This document shows, one piece after another, positions 17,025-25,735 of a DNA stretch of 64,000 nucleotides. The notes below the pieces were generated by a model. That model was not told the origin of the DNA and ran no database searches. It saw only the letters and a program-made list of their open reading frames with translations. Position 1 is the stretch's first letter; every line of letters begins with the position of its first letter. The DNA is taken from positions 186,001 to 250,000 of the forward strand of contig NZ_JAFMVC010000002.1 in assembly GCF_025499605.1 (NCBI RefSeq), in the 5' to 3' direction. A program made the position numbers and the translations under genes. The stretch is from Carboxylicivirga litoralis. GTDB lineage: Bacteria > Bacteroidota > Bacteroidia > Bacteroidales > Marinilabiliaceae.

Positions 17025-18872
17025 ATGGGTAAAAGGTCAAAAGTAATTGAAAGAGATGAAGTAGTAGTAAGGTTTTCTGGCGATTCTGGCGATGGAATGC
17101 AGCTAACAGGAACCTTATTTTCTTACACCTCTGCAATTTTCGGAAATGATATATCAACATTTCCAGATTATCCATCTGAAATTCGAGCCCCTCAGGGTAC
17201 CATTAGTGGTGTATCGGGTTTTCAGGTGCATTTCGGACATACCGAAGTTTATACTCCGGGCGACTATTGTGACGTACTGGTGGCGATGAATCCTGCCGCA
17301 TTAAAAGCGAATGCAAAATGGATGAAGCCAGGTGGTACAGTTGTGTTAGATGTGGATAGTTGTGATGAAAAGAACCTGCGCAAAGCTGGTTATGAAACCA
17401 ACGATCCAATTACAGAAAGTAAACTGGGAGATTACAATATTGTAAAAGCACCAATCACCACTCTTACCAAAGAGAGTTTAAAAGATATGGGCTTAGACAA
17501 TAAGAGTATTCTGCGTAGTAAAAATATGTATGCTCTTGGTTTGGTGTATTGGTTGTTCGATCGTCCTTTAGACCACACAAAAGATTATATTAAGAAGAAA
17601 TTTGCAAAGAAACCATTGGTTGTTGATGCAAACATTAAAGTGTTAGAAGATGGTTACAACTACGGTAACATTATTCAGGCTTTAACACCTTCTTACCACA
17701 TTCACCCTGCCGATATTAAAAAAGGTAAATACAGAAACCTTAGTGGTAATACAGCCGTTGCTTGGGGTTTCTTAGCCGCTGCAGAGAAAAGTGGATTGGA
17801 GTTATTCTTAGGTTCGTACCCAATTACTCCGGCTACTGAAATACTACAAGAATTAAGTGCACGCAAAGATTTAGGTGTAAAAGTATTTCAGGCAGAGGAT
17901 GAGATTGCTGGTATTTGTACATCTATTGGTGCAAGTTTCGCAGGTAACCTTGCTGTTACAACTACTTCTGGTCCTGGTTTGGCTTTAAAAGGTGAAGCCA
18001 TTGGTTTGGCCGTTATTGCTGAATTACCATTAGTGATTGTAAACGTTCAGCGTGGTGGACCATCCACTGGATTGCCAACAAAAACAGAGCAGTCAGACCT
18101 TATGCAGGCGCTTTACGGACGTAACGGTGAGAGTCCTGCTGTGATCATTGCTGCTAGTTCACCAACCAACTGTTTCGATTATGCATTCTATGCAGCTAAA
18201 ATTGCTGTTGAGCATATGACACCGGTTATTTTGTTGACAGATGGTTTCTTGGCGAATGGTACGCAGCCTTGGTTGTTACCAAACTTAGATGAGTGGCCAA
18301 CCATCAACGTGCCTAAAGCCGATGTAAACGATAAAGACTGGCATCCATATAAACGTGATGCACAGAAGCTAGCGCGTTACTGGGCAGCTCCCGGAACGCC
18401 AGGTTTAGAGCACCGTATTGGTGGTTTGGAAAAAGATGAGCATTCGGGCGCTGTTTCACACGATGCATTAAATCACCAGCGTATGGTTGAAATTCGTGAA
18501 GAAAAAGTACAGCGGATTGCTAATGATGTGCCTGAATTAGAGTTGCTAGGCGACGAAGATGCAGATACGTTAGTTGTTGGTTGGGGTGGTACATTCGGCC
18601 ATTTATTTACGGCAGTAGACGAATTGCAGAGCGAAGGACATAAATTAGCATTGGCACATTTCAACTATATCAAGCCATTGCCACGCAATACTTATGAAGT
18701 GTTGAAGCGTTACAAAAAGATTGTTGTGTGTGAATTAAACCTTGGGCAATTTGCCGATTACCTGACAATGAACTTCCCTGATATTCAAACTTTACGTTAC
18801 AATAAAGTACAGGGGCAACCATTTACGGTAGTAGAATTAAAAGAACATTTTAAAACATTGCTGGAGGAGTAA
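17025..18872 (+). CDS. korA: 2-oxoacid:acceptor oxidoreductase, fused gamma-alpha subunit (KorA type)
   Basis: This subunit and its partner oxidise a 2-oxoacid, most likely 2-oxoglutarate, to its CoA ester while reducing ferredoxin. The N-terminal third is the gamma domain (VVRFSGDSGDGMQLTGTLFS), and the alpha domain follows with the YPITP motif in LGSYPITPATEILQ and the CoA-contact region TTTSGPGLALKGEAIGLA. The fused order is typical of KorA. The frame can start at TTG 17016, but the ATG at 17025 is preferred. The beta subunit begins three bases after the stop. The 2-oxoglutarate substrate is inferred from subunit layout. Confidence 0.9.
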   Translation: MGKRSKVIERDEVVVRFSGDSGDGMQLTGTLFSYTSAIFGNDISTFPDYPSEIRAPQGTISGVSGFQVHFGHTEVYTPGDYCDVLVAMNPAALKANAKWMKPGGTVVLDVDSCDEKNLRKAGYETNDPITESKLGDYNIVKAPITTLTKESLKDMGLDNKSILRSKNMYALGLVYWLFDRPLDHTKDYIKKKFAKKPLVVDANIKVLEDGYNYGNIIQALTPSYHIHPADIKKGKYRNLSGNTAVAWGFLAAAEKSGLELFLGSYPITPATEILQELSARKDLGVKVFQAEDEIAGICTSIGASFAGNLAVTTTSGPGLALKGEAIGLAVIAELPLVIVNVQRGGPSTGLPTKTEQSDLMQALYGRNGESPAVIIAASSPTNCFDYAFYAAKIAVEHMTPVILLTDGFLANGTQPWLLPNLDEWPTINVPKADVNDKDWHPYKRDAQKLARYWAAPGTPGLEHRIGGLEKDEHSGAVSHDALNHQRMVEIREEKVQRIANDVPELELLGDEDADTLVVGWGGTFGHLFTAVDELQSEGHKLALAHFNYIKPLPRNTYEVLKRYKKIVVCELNLGQFADYLTMNFPDIQTLRYNKVQGQPFTVVELKEHFKTLLEE

Positions 18873-18875
18873 ACG

Positions 18876-19892
18876 ATGGCTGAAAATTGTCAAGTAAAAT
18901 TCACAGAATTTAAAAGCGACCAAAGTGTAAAATGGTGCCCTGGATGTGGTGACCATGCCATTCTTAATTCGGTTCAGAAAGCAATGGCTTCTTTGGGATA
19001 TAAAAAAGAAGAAGTAGCAGTTATATCTGGTATTGGATGTTCATCGCGTTTCCCATATTATATGGAGACTTATGGATTTCATACCATTCATGGACGTGGT
19101 TCGGCCATTGCTTCAGGTGTTAAAGTAGCAAATCCTGAGTTGAAAGTATGGCAAATAACAGGTGACGGTGATGCACTGGCTATTGGTGGTAACCACTTCA
19201 TCCATACTATTCGTCGTAACATCGACTTGAATGTTATTCTTTTCAATAACCAGATTTATGGTTTGACAAAAGGGCAGTATTCACCAACATCAAAGCGTGG
19301 TTTTATATCTAAAACATCACCTTTTGGTACGGTTGAGTCACCATTCCGTCCGGGTGAACTTTGTATTGGAGCGCGTGGTCAGTTCTTTGCCCGTTGCATC
19401 GATAAAGATTTAAAGCATTCGGTAGTAATGTTGGAAGAAGCTGCTAAACATGAAGGAACATCAATAGTGGAGGTGTTGCAGAACTGTGTTATCTATAACG
19501 ATAAAACGCACAATGCTATTACTGATAAAGCGTATTCAGCAGATCGTACAATCAAGTTGGAGCACGGTAAACCAATGCTTTTCGGAAAAGAAATGAACAA
19601 AGGTTTGATGCTTGATGGATTAAATCTTAAGGTAGTAACTGTTGGCGAAGATGGGATAACTGAGGATGATATATTAGTACATGATGCAGAGTGTGAGGAT
19701 ATTACACTTCACTTGAAATTGGCTGATATGGAATATCCAGAGTACCCGGTTGCGCTTGGTGTTATTCGTTCTGTTAAAGCACCGGTTTACGACCAGTGTG
19801 TAGAGCAGCAGTTAGCTGAGGTGCAGGAAAGATCAAAAATAAAATCATTTAACGACCTGATTCACTCAGGTGATGTTTGGGACGTTGAATAA
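18876..19892 (+). CDS. korB: 2-oxoacid:acceptor oxidoreductase, beta subunit (KorB type)
   Basis: The 338-residue beta subunit binds thiamine diphosphate and carries the active site with the alpha chain. CPGCGDHAIL at the N-terminus and ISGIGCSSRFPYYMETYGFH are family hallmarks. GDGDALAIGGNHFIHTIRRN followed by NNQIYGLTKGQ is the ThDP/Mg2+ binding motif. It is translated right behind korA and ends at a strong terminator, giving a two-gene unit. No ferredoxin-like subunit is encoded alongside, as expected for two-subunit KorAB enzymes. Confidence 0.92.
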   Translation: MAENCQVKFTEFKSDQSVKWCPGCGDHAILNSVQKAMASLGYKKEEVAVISGIGCSSRFPYYMETYGFHTIHGRGSAIASGVKVANPELKVWQITGDGDALAIGGNHFIHTIRRNIDLNVILFNNQIYGLTKGQYSPTSKRGFISKTSPFGTVESPFRPGELCIGARGQFFARCIDKDLKHSVVMLEEAAKHEGTSIVEVLQNCVIYNDKTHNAITDKAYSADRTIKLEHGKPMLFGKEMNKGLMLDGLNLKVVTVGEDGITEDDILVHDAECEDITLHLKLADMEYPEYPVALGVIRSVKAPVYDQCVEQQLAEVQERSKIKSFNDLIHSGDVWDVE

Positions 19893-19912
19893 TTATTTTT
19901 TATTGAGTTAGC

Positions 19913-19949
19913 AAAAAAGCCGTTCAGGATAATTTCTGAACGGCTTTTT
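19913..19949 (+). terminator. Intrinsic terminator behind korAB
   Basis: AAAAAGCCGTTCAG pairs with CTGAACGGCTTTTT across an eight-base loop. A tracts and T tracts on both sides make it usable from both strands, serving korB and the converging tetR gene. Confidence 0.92.
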
Positions 19950-19968
19950 AAGTTTAAAGAATTCTGTT

Positions 19969-20649
19969 TTATTCGTTTAAAAGGAGTGAGTTGGTAAAGT
20001 GAAGAAGCATGTCTTTTACTTCTTCATAGTTTTCATCTTTCACGTTTACATCGGTTAAACGTGGCAGGTGTATGGCAAAATAGCTATGGCTGTTAGCCAT
20101 TTCAAACAAATTACTTGCCAATGCTCTTGGGTATGGAAAATCAGGATTTACCTCTGAAATTACATTAGCTACCTTATCACAAAGCATTTTATAATTCGAA
20201 AAGAAACCCTCGGTGTTCTCTTTATCAACCTCCTTTGTATAATAAGCCTTTGTTCCTTCGGCTATGATTACCCGGTGAAGCACACTCTCGTTGACATAAT
20301 CAATGGCTGGGTTTTCTTTGTATGCTAACACCAAAGTGTTGATTATAATCTTAAGTTTTTCTTCCGCCGATTTGATATTCATTGTATTAATATCAATCAA
20401 ATAGCTTACCCATTCCCAATACCACGATACTAAATACAAAAGCAATAAATGCTTGTTTTCAAAGTATCGATACACCGAAGCCTCTGTCGAATTCATCTTG
20501 GCTGCTAGCTTTTTAAAAGTAAAAGCTTCAAAACCAATCTCATCGATTAATAAAATGCTGTGTTTGATGATATTCTGTCCCAGCGAAGTCTCTTGCGGAT
20601 CGCGTAGGTATAGCTTGTTATTTAAGCTGATCTTGATTCCAATAGACAT
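19969..20649 (-). CDS. TetR-family transcriptional regulator
   Basis: A 226-residue regulator. The N-terminal third holds the TetR helix-turn-helix: ILLIDEIGFEAFTFKKLAAK then STEASVYRYFENKHLLL. The remainder is a helical ligand and dimer domain without recognisable motifs. It is divergent from the SulP transporter gene with 209 bp between them, so it may control that transporter and its carbonic anhydrase; this is inferred from position only. A possible -7 box on its own strand is CAAAAGTA (20672-20679, read as TACTTTTG). Confidence 0.88.
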   Translation of the reverse strand: MSIGIKISLNNKLYLRDPQETSLGQNIIKHSILLIDEIGFEAFTFKKLAAKMNSTEASVYRYFENKHLLLLYLVSWYWEWVSYLIDINTMNIKSAEEKLKIIINTLVLAYKENPAIDYVNESVLHRVIIAEGTKAYYTKEVDKENTEGFFSNYKMLCDKVANVISEVNPDFPYPRALASNLFEMANSHSYFAIHLPRLTDVNVKDENYEEVKDMLLHFTNSLLLNE

Positions 20650-20741
20650 ATTTTGACAAAATTATTTGCAACAAAAGTAAACTTTTTTTTGAACAAGTTT
20701 GGCTTCTTTGATGTTATAGTAAGATAAAATTAAAAGATAGT

Positions 20742-20772
20742 ATTGCTATTAAAGTAAAAAGTAATAGATTTG
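20742..20772 (+). promoter_or_regulatory. Promoter of the SulP-carbonic anhydrase unit
   Basis: ATTG (20742-20745), 19 bases, then TAGATTTG (20765-20772) matches the Bacteroidota promoter consensus. The predicted transcript has a leader of about 80 bases. Confidence 0.65.
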
Positions 20773-20858
20773 TACTCGAAATTTGTTGCTATGTTTAATT
20801 TTTAAAGACACTGTTGACCGGTAAGCAGTTGATTTGGAGAAAATAAAGGAATTTAAGA

Positions 20859-22454
20859 ATGAGTGTCACACAAAAAAAAGGATTACTAGGCAACTTAAAG
20901 CATGATGTTCCAGCTTCAATAGTTGTGTTTTTAGTAGCAGTTCCACTTTGTTTAGGAATTGCATTAGCTTCAGGAGCACCGTTATTTTCAGGTGTTATAG
21001 CAGGTATAATCGGAGGTATTGTAGTAGGTGTTTTTAGTGGATCGCAATTAGGCGTAAGTGGGCCGGCAGCAGGATTAGCTGTAATTGTATTGTCTGCTAT
21101 TAGCGAACTCGGTTCATTTGAGCTCTTTTTAGCCGCCGTTGTTATCAGTGGTGTATTGCAATTGATTTTGGGGTATGCCAAGGCTGGTATTATTGGCTAT
21201 TATTTTCCATCATCTGTAATAAAAGGGATGTTATCAGGTATTGGAGTTATTATTATTCTAAAACAGATACCGCATAGTTTGGGCTATGATAAAGATTACC
21301 ATGGTAGTTTGGCATTTGCTCAACCAGATGGGCATAATACACTATCCGAGCTGTATTATATGTTTGAGGCCATTAGTCCCGGAGCAGCTATTATCACCCT
21401 ATTATCAATGGTTGTATTGATTTTATGGGAGCGTCCGTTCATGAAGAAGATTAAATTATTTAATATTGTTCAGGGACCTTTGGTTGTGGTTGCCTTAGGT
21501 ATTGTTCTGAATTTGATTTTCCAATCAATGCCTTCTTTCGCTTTAAAAGCGAACCAGGTTGTGGCCATTCCGGTTGCAAGTAGCATTTCTGGGTTCTTAG
21601 GTCAATTTACAACACCAGATTTCTCACAAATATTGAATCCATCAGTCTGGATAATAGCTGCTACCATTGCTATTGTTGCTAGTCTTGAAACATTACTTTG
21701 TTTGGAGGCAACGGATAAACTCGATCCTCAAAAGCGAGTGACGCCGACCAATCGAGAATTAAAGGCACAGGGTATTGGAAACATTATTTCAGGATTAATT
21801 GGAGGCTTGCCAATTACACAGGTTATTGTGCGAAGTTCAACGAATATTCAGTCGGGCGGTAAAACAAAAATGTCAGCCATTCTTCATGGTGTTATCATGT
21901 TGCTTAGTGCTTTGGCCATTCCAAAGTTGTTAAATCTTATTCCTTTAGCAAGTTTAGCTGCTATCCTGTTTATTGTGGGATATAAGCTGGCAAAACCAGC
22001 CTTGTTTAAACAAATGTACGGACTAGGTAAAGAGCATTTTGTACCGTTTATGGTAACCATCTTAGGAATTGTGTTTACCGATTTATTGATTGGTATTGTG
22101 ATGGGATTGGTTGTCGCTATTATGTACATCCTCTACAATAATTATAAAAAGCCATTCTTATTTGAGGAAGGAAAGCACCTGAAGGATCGAGTATTACATC
22201 TGGAGTTAGCGGAAGATGTGACTTTTATTAATAAGGCCAGTATTTTGAATACACTAGGGCAAGTCCCAGATGGTTCTAAAGTGATTATTGATGCCAGCCG
22301 TTCAATTAATATTTGTCACGATGTGATTGAGATAATTGAAGAATTTAAGACCAGTGCAGAATTTCGAGACATTGAAGTTGAAGTAAAAGGTCGTGAAAAG
22401 CGCGGAGTGCGAAATCAGCGCAAAGCAGTAGAATTTGCCTTGAATGAGGTTTAG
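20859..22454 (+). CDS. SulP-family (SLC26) anion transporter with short STAS domain
   Basis: This 531-residue inner-membrane protein begins with the family signature region (VPASIVVFLVAVPLCLGIAL and GSQLGVSGPAAGLAVIVL) and has the many hydrophobic spans of SulP proteins. A C-terminal STAS-like domain follows (LHLELAEDVTFINKASILNT). SulP proteins carry sulphate, bicarbonate or dicarboxylates. The beta-carbonic anhydrase gene begins only 35 bp downstream, so bicarbonate or CO2-linked transport is the most likely role here. That is inference from context; sulphate transport cannot be excluded, although no sulphate assimilation genes are nearby. Confidence 0.88.
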   Translation: MSVTQKKGLLGNLKHDVPASIVVFLVAVPLCLGIALASGAPLFSGVIAGIIGGIVVGVFSGSQLGVSGPAAGLAVIVLSAISELGSFELFLAAVVISGVLQLILGYAKAGIIGYYFPSSVIKGMLSGIGVIIILKQIPHSLGYDKDYHGSLAFAQPDGHNTLSELYYMFEAISPGAAIITLLSMVVLILWERPFMKKIKLFNIVQGPLVVVALGIVLNLIFQSMPSFALKANQVVAIPVASSISGFLGQFTTPDFSQILNPSVWIIAATIAIVASLETLLCLEATDKLDPQKRVTPTNRELKAQGIGNIISGLIGGLPITQVIVRSSTNIQSGGKTKMSAILHGVIMLLSALAIPKLLNLIPLASLAAILFIVGYKLAKPALFKQMYGLGKEHFVPFMVTILGIVFTDLLIGIVMGLVVAIMYILYNNYKKPFLFEEGKHLKDRVLHLELAEDVTFINKASILNTLGQVPDGSKVIIDASRSINICHDVIEIIEEFKTSAEFRDIEVEVKGREKRGVRNQRKAVEFALNEV

Positions 22455-22489
22455 AGATTTATTGTTAAATGGATTAAATGGATTAAAAT

Positions 22490-23116
22490 ATGAAAACATT
22501 AACGCAAACAGAACGCACGCAAGCAAAGATAACTCCGGAAAAAGCCATTGAGCTTTTGAAAAATGGTAATAAACGTTTTTTGGAGAATAAGCTGCTTCAT
22601 CGCGACTATCATCAACAATTAGATGTGACTGCCGATGCTCAATATCCATTCGCTGCTGTGTTAAGTTGTATTGATTCACGAATACCTGTAGAAGTTGTTT
22701 TTGATCAAGGTATTGGCGATATGTTTAGTGTTCGCATTGCCGGTAACATTCTGAATGATGATATTTTGGGAAGTCTTGAGTTTGCCTGTAAGCTGTCTGG
22801 TACTAAGGCTATTGTAGTGATGGGGCATACCTCATGTGGTGCCGTTAAAGGGGCGTGCGATGATGCCAAATTAGGTAATCTAACGCAAATGTTAGATAAG
22901 ATTAAACCCGCTATTGAGCAAACAGCAACTGAAGATGGGGAAGCCCGTAATTCTGGTAATATCGAATTTGTGAATAATGTGGCAAGCAAAAATGTAGAAC
23001 TCACCATCGAAAATATTAAATCACAAAGTACGGTACTTAAAGAAATGGCTGATAATGGAGAAATTGCCATTGTTGGTGCGATGTACGATGTGAAAACAGG
23101 CTTAATTACCTTTTAG
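22490..23116 (+). CDS. Beta-carbonic anhydrase
   Basis: A 208-residue enzyme interconverting CO2 and bicarbonate. The zinc ligands and catalytic dyad are all present: C60-x-D62-x-R64 in LSCIDSRIP, and H113-x-x-C116 in MGHTSCGAVKGA. There is no signal peptide, so it is probably cytosolic. It follows the SulP transporter by 35 bp, in a gap with a short tandem GGATTAAAT-like repeat, and the pair ends at a terminator. This arrangement suggests interconversion of inorganic carbon taken up or exported by the transporter. Confidence 0.93.
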   Translation: MKTLTQTERTQAKITPEKAIELLKNGNKRFLENKLLHRDYHQQLDVTADAQYPFAAVLSCIDSRIPVEVVFDQGIGDMFSVRIAGNILNDDILGSLEFACKLSGTKAIVVMGHTSCGAVKGACDDAKLGNLTQMLDKIKPAIEQTATEDGEARNSGNIEFVNNVASKNVELTIENIKSQSTVLKEMADNGEIAIVGAMYDVKTGLITF

Positions 23117-23194
23117 TTAGTTATGTTCCCCGGGTTGAATGTGTCTGTTTCCTGAGTTAGTTATACATTCAACCCATTAATTTTACCTGAGTGT

Positions 23195-23236
23195 GGTGAT
23201 TCGATTTCAAAAGTGATTTCGAATCGCCATTTTTTA
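23195..23236 (+). terminator. Intrinsic terminator behind the SulP-CA unit
   Basis: GGTGATTCGA (23195-23204) pairs with TCGAATCGCC (23219-23228) with one U-G pair, followed by a T run. Upstream at 23132-23175 another perfect inverted repeat (GGGTTGAATGT/ACATTCAACCC) lacks a T run. Confidence 0.8.
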
Positions 23237-23339
23237 TTTCTAATTGAAGTTATTTGGCCTGAAACAGATTATAATTACAACAAATTACCTTCGTATAGTT
23301 GCAAATTACATTTAGTATGTAAAAAAATATAATTTGATG

Positions 23340-23372
23340 TTTGGTTTTTAAAAATATTATTTCAAATATTTG
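23340..23372 (+). promoter_or_regulatory. Candidate trp operon promoter
   Basis: TTTG (23340-23343), a 21-base spacer, and AATATTTG (23365-23372), one mismatch from TAnnTTTG, lie about 25 bases before the leader-peptide ATG. The rest of 23237-23339 shows no gene. Confidence 0.5.
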
Positions 23373-23397
23373 TGGCGTACAATTGCAAGAGCAAAAA

Positions 23398-23460
23398 ATG
23401 AATTTGATTTTAACACATAAAGGCTGGTGGCATCATACTTATCTTTCAACCGAGAGTTAA
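23398..23460 (+). CDS. trpL: trp leader peptide
   Basis: A 20-codon ORF reading MNLILTHKGWWHHTYLSTES. Two consecutive Trp codons (23425-23430) sit in its middle, 27 bases before the stop, in front of an intrinsic terminator and the trp operon. This is the layout of a transcription attenuator: a ribosome short of charged tRNA-Trp stalls at the WW codons and lets an antiterminator form. Bacteroidota trp leaders of this kind are known as a class (the Bacteroid-trp motif); this copy was recognised from the sequence alone. Confidence 0.88.
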   Translation: MNLILTHKGWWHHTYLSTES

Positions 23461-23528
23461 GGGCAACCATCGTATATATAAAAGATATGAACAAAAGGCT
23501 TACCGAAACTCTCGGTAAGCCTTTTTTT
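23449..23528 (+). promoter_or_regulatory. trp attenuator: antiterminator segment and terminator
   Basis: Terminator: AGGCTTACCGA (23496-23506) pairs with TCGGTAAGCCT (23512-23522), loop AACTC, followed by a run of T to 23528. Competitor: ACCGAGAGTT (23449-23458), which overlaps the leader stop codon, is perfectly complementary over 10 bases to AACTCTCGGT (23507-23516), the terminator loop plus the start of its 3' arm. A ribosome at the stop codon would mask the competitor and permit termination; one stalled at the Trp codons would leave it free. Confidence 0.85.
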
Positions 23529-23550
23529 ATTACGTAAATTTAACCATACC

Positions 23551-24966
23551 ATGGATACAATAAACATAAAAACCATAGCAACACCAATACCGGCTAATGT
23601 AGCAGATGTGACTACGCCGGTGAGTTTGTATTTAAAGCTTCGTGATGCCTATCCGAATACCATTCTTCTGGAGAGTAGTGATTATCATGGAAGCAGTAAT
23701 TCTTTATCATTCATTTGTTTCAATCCGCTTTATGAATTTGTGGCTGATAAAGGTCAAGTCAAACAGGGGGAAGCGCATAAAGAACTGGAACCAATTGAGG
23801 TGACAAAGGAAGACAATGTACCACAACTATTAGATGCCTTTATCAAGCGTTTTAATGTGCAAAATGGCAATTGTCCCATTAAGGTCAATGGTTTATTTGG
23901 CTACTCTACCTTTGATGCTGTTCAGTATTTTGACACACTATCTTTTAAGGCCGAAAAGAAAGAGCAGCACTCTATCCCGGAATTGAGATACACGTTCTAC
24001 AAGTACATTGTGGCATTTAATCATTTCACGAATCAATTGTACCTGATAGAAAATTTAGAAGATGGAGAATCGTCATCAGCATCTTTAATCATCGAAGAAT
24101 TTTACAACCGAACCATTCCAAGTTTTCAGTTTAAGCCATCCAATAATGAAGTATCAAACCTGACGGATGATGACTTTATGAAGATGGTGGCCAAAGGAAA
24201 AGAGCATTGTTTTCGTGGTGATGTATTTCAAATTGTTTTGTCACGCCAGTTTCGTCAGCAGTTTGCTGGTGATGAGTTTAATGTCTATCGGGCATTGCGA
24301 AATATTAATCCATCTCCCTATTTGTTTTATTTCGATTATGGTGCCTATAAAATCTTTGGTTCTTCGCCCGAAGCACAGTTAATTATTGATAATAATGTGG
24401 CCACGATTAATCCTATTGCAGGCACATTCAAGCGTACCGGTGATGACGTAAAAGATCAGGAATTAGCTATTCAATTAAGTAAGGATGAGAAAGAGAATGC
24501 CGAACACGTGATGTTGGTTGATTTAGCTCGCAATGATTTAAGTCGCAATTGTGAAAACGTCACCGTTAACACTTATAAAGAGGTTCAATATTATTCGCAT
24601 GTATTGCATTTAGTATCTGATGTGAGTGGCGAATTGCAGGAAGGCTCCATTGCTTCACGGGTGATGGCCGATACTTTTCCGGCTGGTACTTTATCAGGAG
24701 CTCCAAAGTATAAAGCTATGCAGCTGATCGACTCGATAGAAAATCAAAACCGTGGCTATTATGGTGGTTGCATAGGTAACATTGGATTAGATGGTAGTTT
24801 TAACCAGGCCATCATGATTCGCTCGTTTTTAAGTAAGAACAATACACTGTTTTATCAGGCTGGAGCTGGTGTTGTTAGCGAGTCAAAAGAAGAAAATGAA
24901 TTACAGGAAGTTAATAATAAGTTGGGGGCTTTAAAGAAAGCCATTCAGCTGGCAGAAGAGTTTTAA
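23551..24966 (+). CDS. trpE: Anthranilate synthase component I
   Basis: TrpE makes anthranilate from chorismate and ammonia, the first step of tryptophan synthesis. The 471-residue protein has the chorismate-utilising core in its C-terminal half: FQIVLSRQF, PSPYLFYFDYG, GTFKRTGDD, VDLARNDLSRNC and TFPAGTLSGAPK, ending with GGCIGNIGLDGSFNQAIMIR. Synthesis is probably sensitive to charged tRNA-Trp through the attenuator just upstream; its ATG lies 23 bases after the terminator T run. Feedback inhibition by Trp is known for the family. Confidence 0.96.
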   Translation: MDTINIKTIATPIPANVADVTTPVSLYLKLRDAYPNTILLESSDYHGSSNSLSFICFNPLYEFVADKGQVKQGEAHKELEPIEVTKEDNVPQLLDAFIKRFNVQNGNCPIKVNGLFGYSTFDAVQYFDTLSFKAEKKEQHSIPELRYTFYKYIVAFNHFTNQLYLIENLEDGESSSASLIIEEFYNRTIPSFQFKPSNNEVSNLTDDDFMKMVAKGKEHCFRGDVFQIVLSRQFRQQFAGDEFNVYRALRNINPSPYLFYFDYGAYKIFGSSPEAQLIIDNNVATINPIAGTFKRTGDDVKDQELAIQLSKDEKENAEHVMLVDLARNDLSRNCENVTVNTYKEVQYYSHVLHLVSDVSGELQEGSIASRVMADTFPAGTLSGAPKYKAMQLIDSIENQNRGYYGGCIGNIGLDGSFNQAIMIRSFLSKNNTLFYQAGAGVVSESKEENELQEVNNKLGALKKAIQLAEEF

Positions 24967-24981
24967 AGTTGGAAAAAGATT

Positions 24982-25051
24982 ATAGAGGCTAGAGGCTAGC
25001 CTAATATTAATAAAAAAAAGCTAGACTCTAGTTTCTAGCAGCTAATAGCTC
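24982..25051. repeat. CTAG-rich intergenic repeat, copy 1
   Basis: Tandem AGAGGCTAG units (24984-25001) and CTAGCAGCTAATAGCT (25035-25050) fill the trpE-trpG gap. Related sequences are at 25698, 47559, 56645 and more weakly 38570. Confidence 0.55.
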
Positions 25052-25054
25052 AAA

Positions 25055-25627
25055 ATGATGAAAATACTAGTCTTAGATAATTACGATTCATTCACCTACA
25101 ACCTGGTGCATTATGTGGAGGAGATTATTGACCAGAAGGTGGATGTGTTTAGAAACGATGAAATTAGCGTGGCCGATGTAGCCCGGTACGATAAGATATT
25201 ATTGTCACCAGGTCCGGGTATACCCGATGAAGCAGGTATCTTGAAAGAAGTCATTAAAACCTACGCTTCAACAAAGAGCATACTTGGAGTGTGCTTAGGT
25301 TGTCAGGCTATTGCTGAGGTATTTGGTGGAAGTATTCGCAACCTGAATAAAGTGTATCATGGCGTTGCCACTCCTGTGACTGTCACTAATACAAATGAAT
25401 ACATTTTTAAAGGGTTACCTGAGACTTTCAAAGCAGGACGTTATCACAGCTGGGTAGTTAATGAAGAAGATTTACCTGCAGAATTACTGATTACCTCCAA
25501 AGAGGCGGAGGGACAAATTATGGGATTGATGCACAAAGAATACGATTTACATGGCGTGCAGTTTCATCCCGAATCGGTGTTGACAGAGCATGGTAAAGAA
25601 ATGATAAGAAATTGGATAGAGAAATAG
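25055..25627 (+). CDS. trpG: Anthranilate synthase component II (glutamine amidotransferase)
   Basis: A 190-residue class I glutaminase that releases ammonia from glutamine for TrpE. DNYDSFTYNLVHY at the start, LSPGPGIPDEAG, the nucleophile Cys80 in LGVCLGCQA, and the C-terminal QFHPESVLTEHG with His and Glu of the triad are all present. The paired enzyme PabA has the same fold, but the position between trpE and trpD settles the role, although it could also serve para-aminobenzoate synthesis. Confidence 0.94.
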   Translation: MMKILVLDNYDSFTYNLVHYVEEIIDQKVDVFRNDEISVADVARYDKILLSPGPGIPDEAGILKEVIKTYASTKSILGVCLGCQAIAEVFGGSIRNLNKVYHGVATPVTVTNTNEYIFKGLPETFKAGRYHSWVVNEEDLPAELLITSKEAEGQIMGLMHKEYDLHGVQFHPESVLTEHGKEMIRNWIEK

Positions 25628-25697
25628 TTTGAAGTATGGTCGCAGAAAGCAGAAGGTGATTATGCCATTGCAGACATCAAATTTAAAAAACAATTAA

Positions 25698-25735
25698 GCT
25701 AGCCTCGAGTCGCTAGCCTCTAGCAGCTAAAAACC
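25698..25735. repeat. CTAG-rich intergenic repeat, copy 2
   Basis: AGCTAGCCTCGAGTCGCTAG followed by CCTCTAGCAGCTA lies directly before trpD. It shares CTAGCAGCTA with copy 1. Confidence 0.55.

Noticed and set aside
24982-25735. CRISPR-like array in the trp gaps
   Set aside because: Units are short, irregular and without unique spacers of even length; they are dispersed CTAG-rich repeats.
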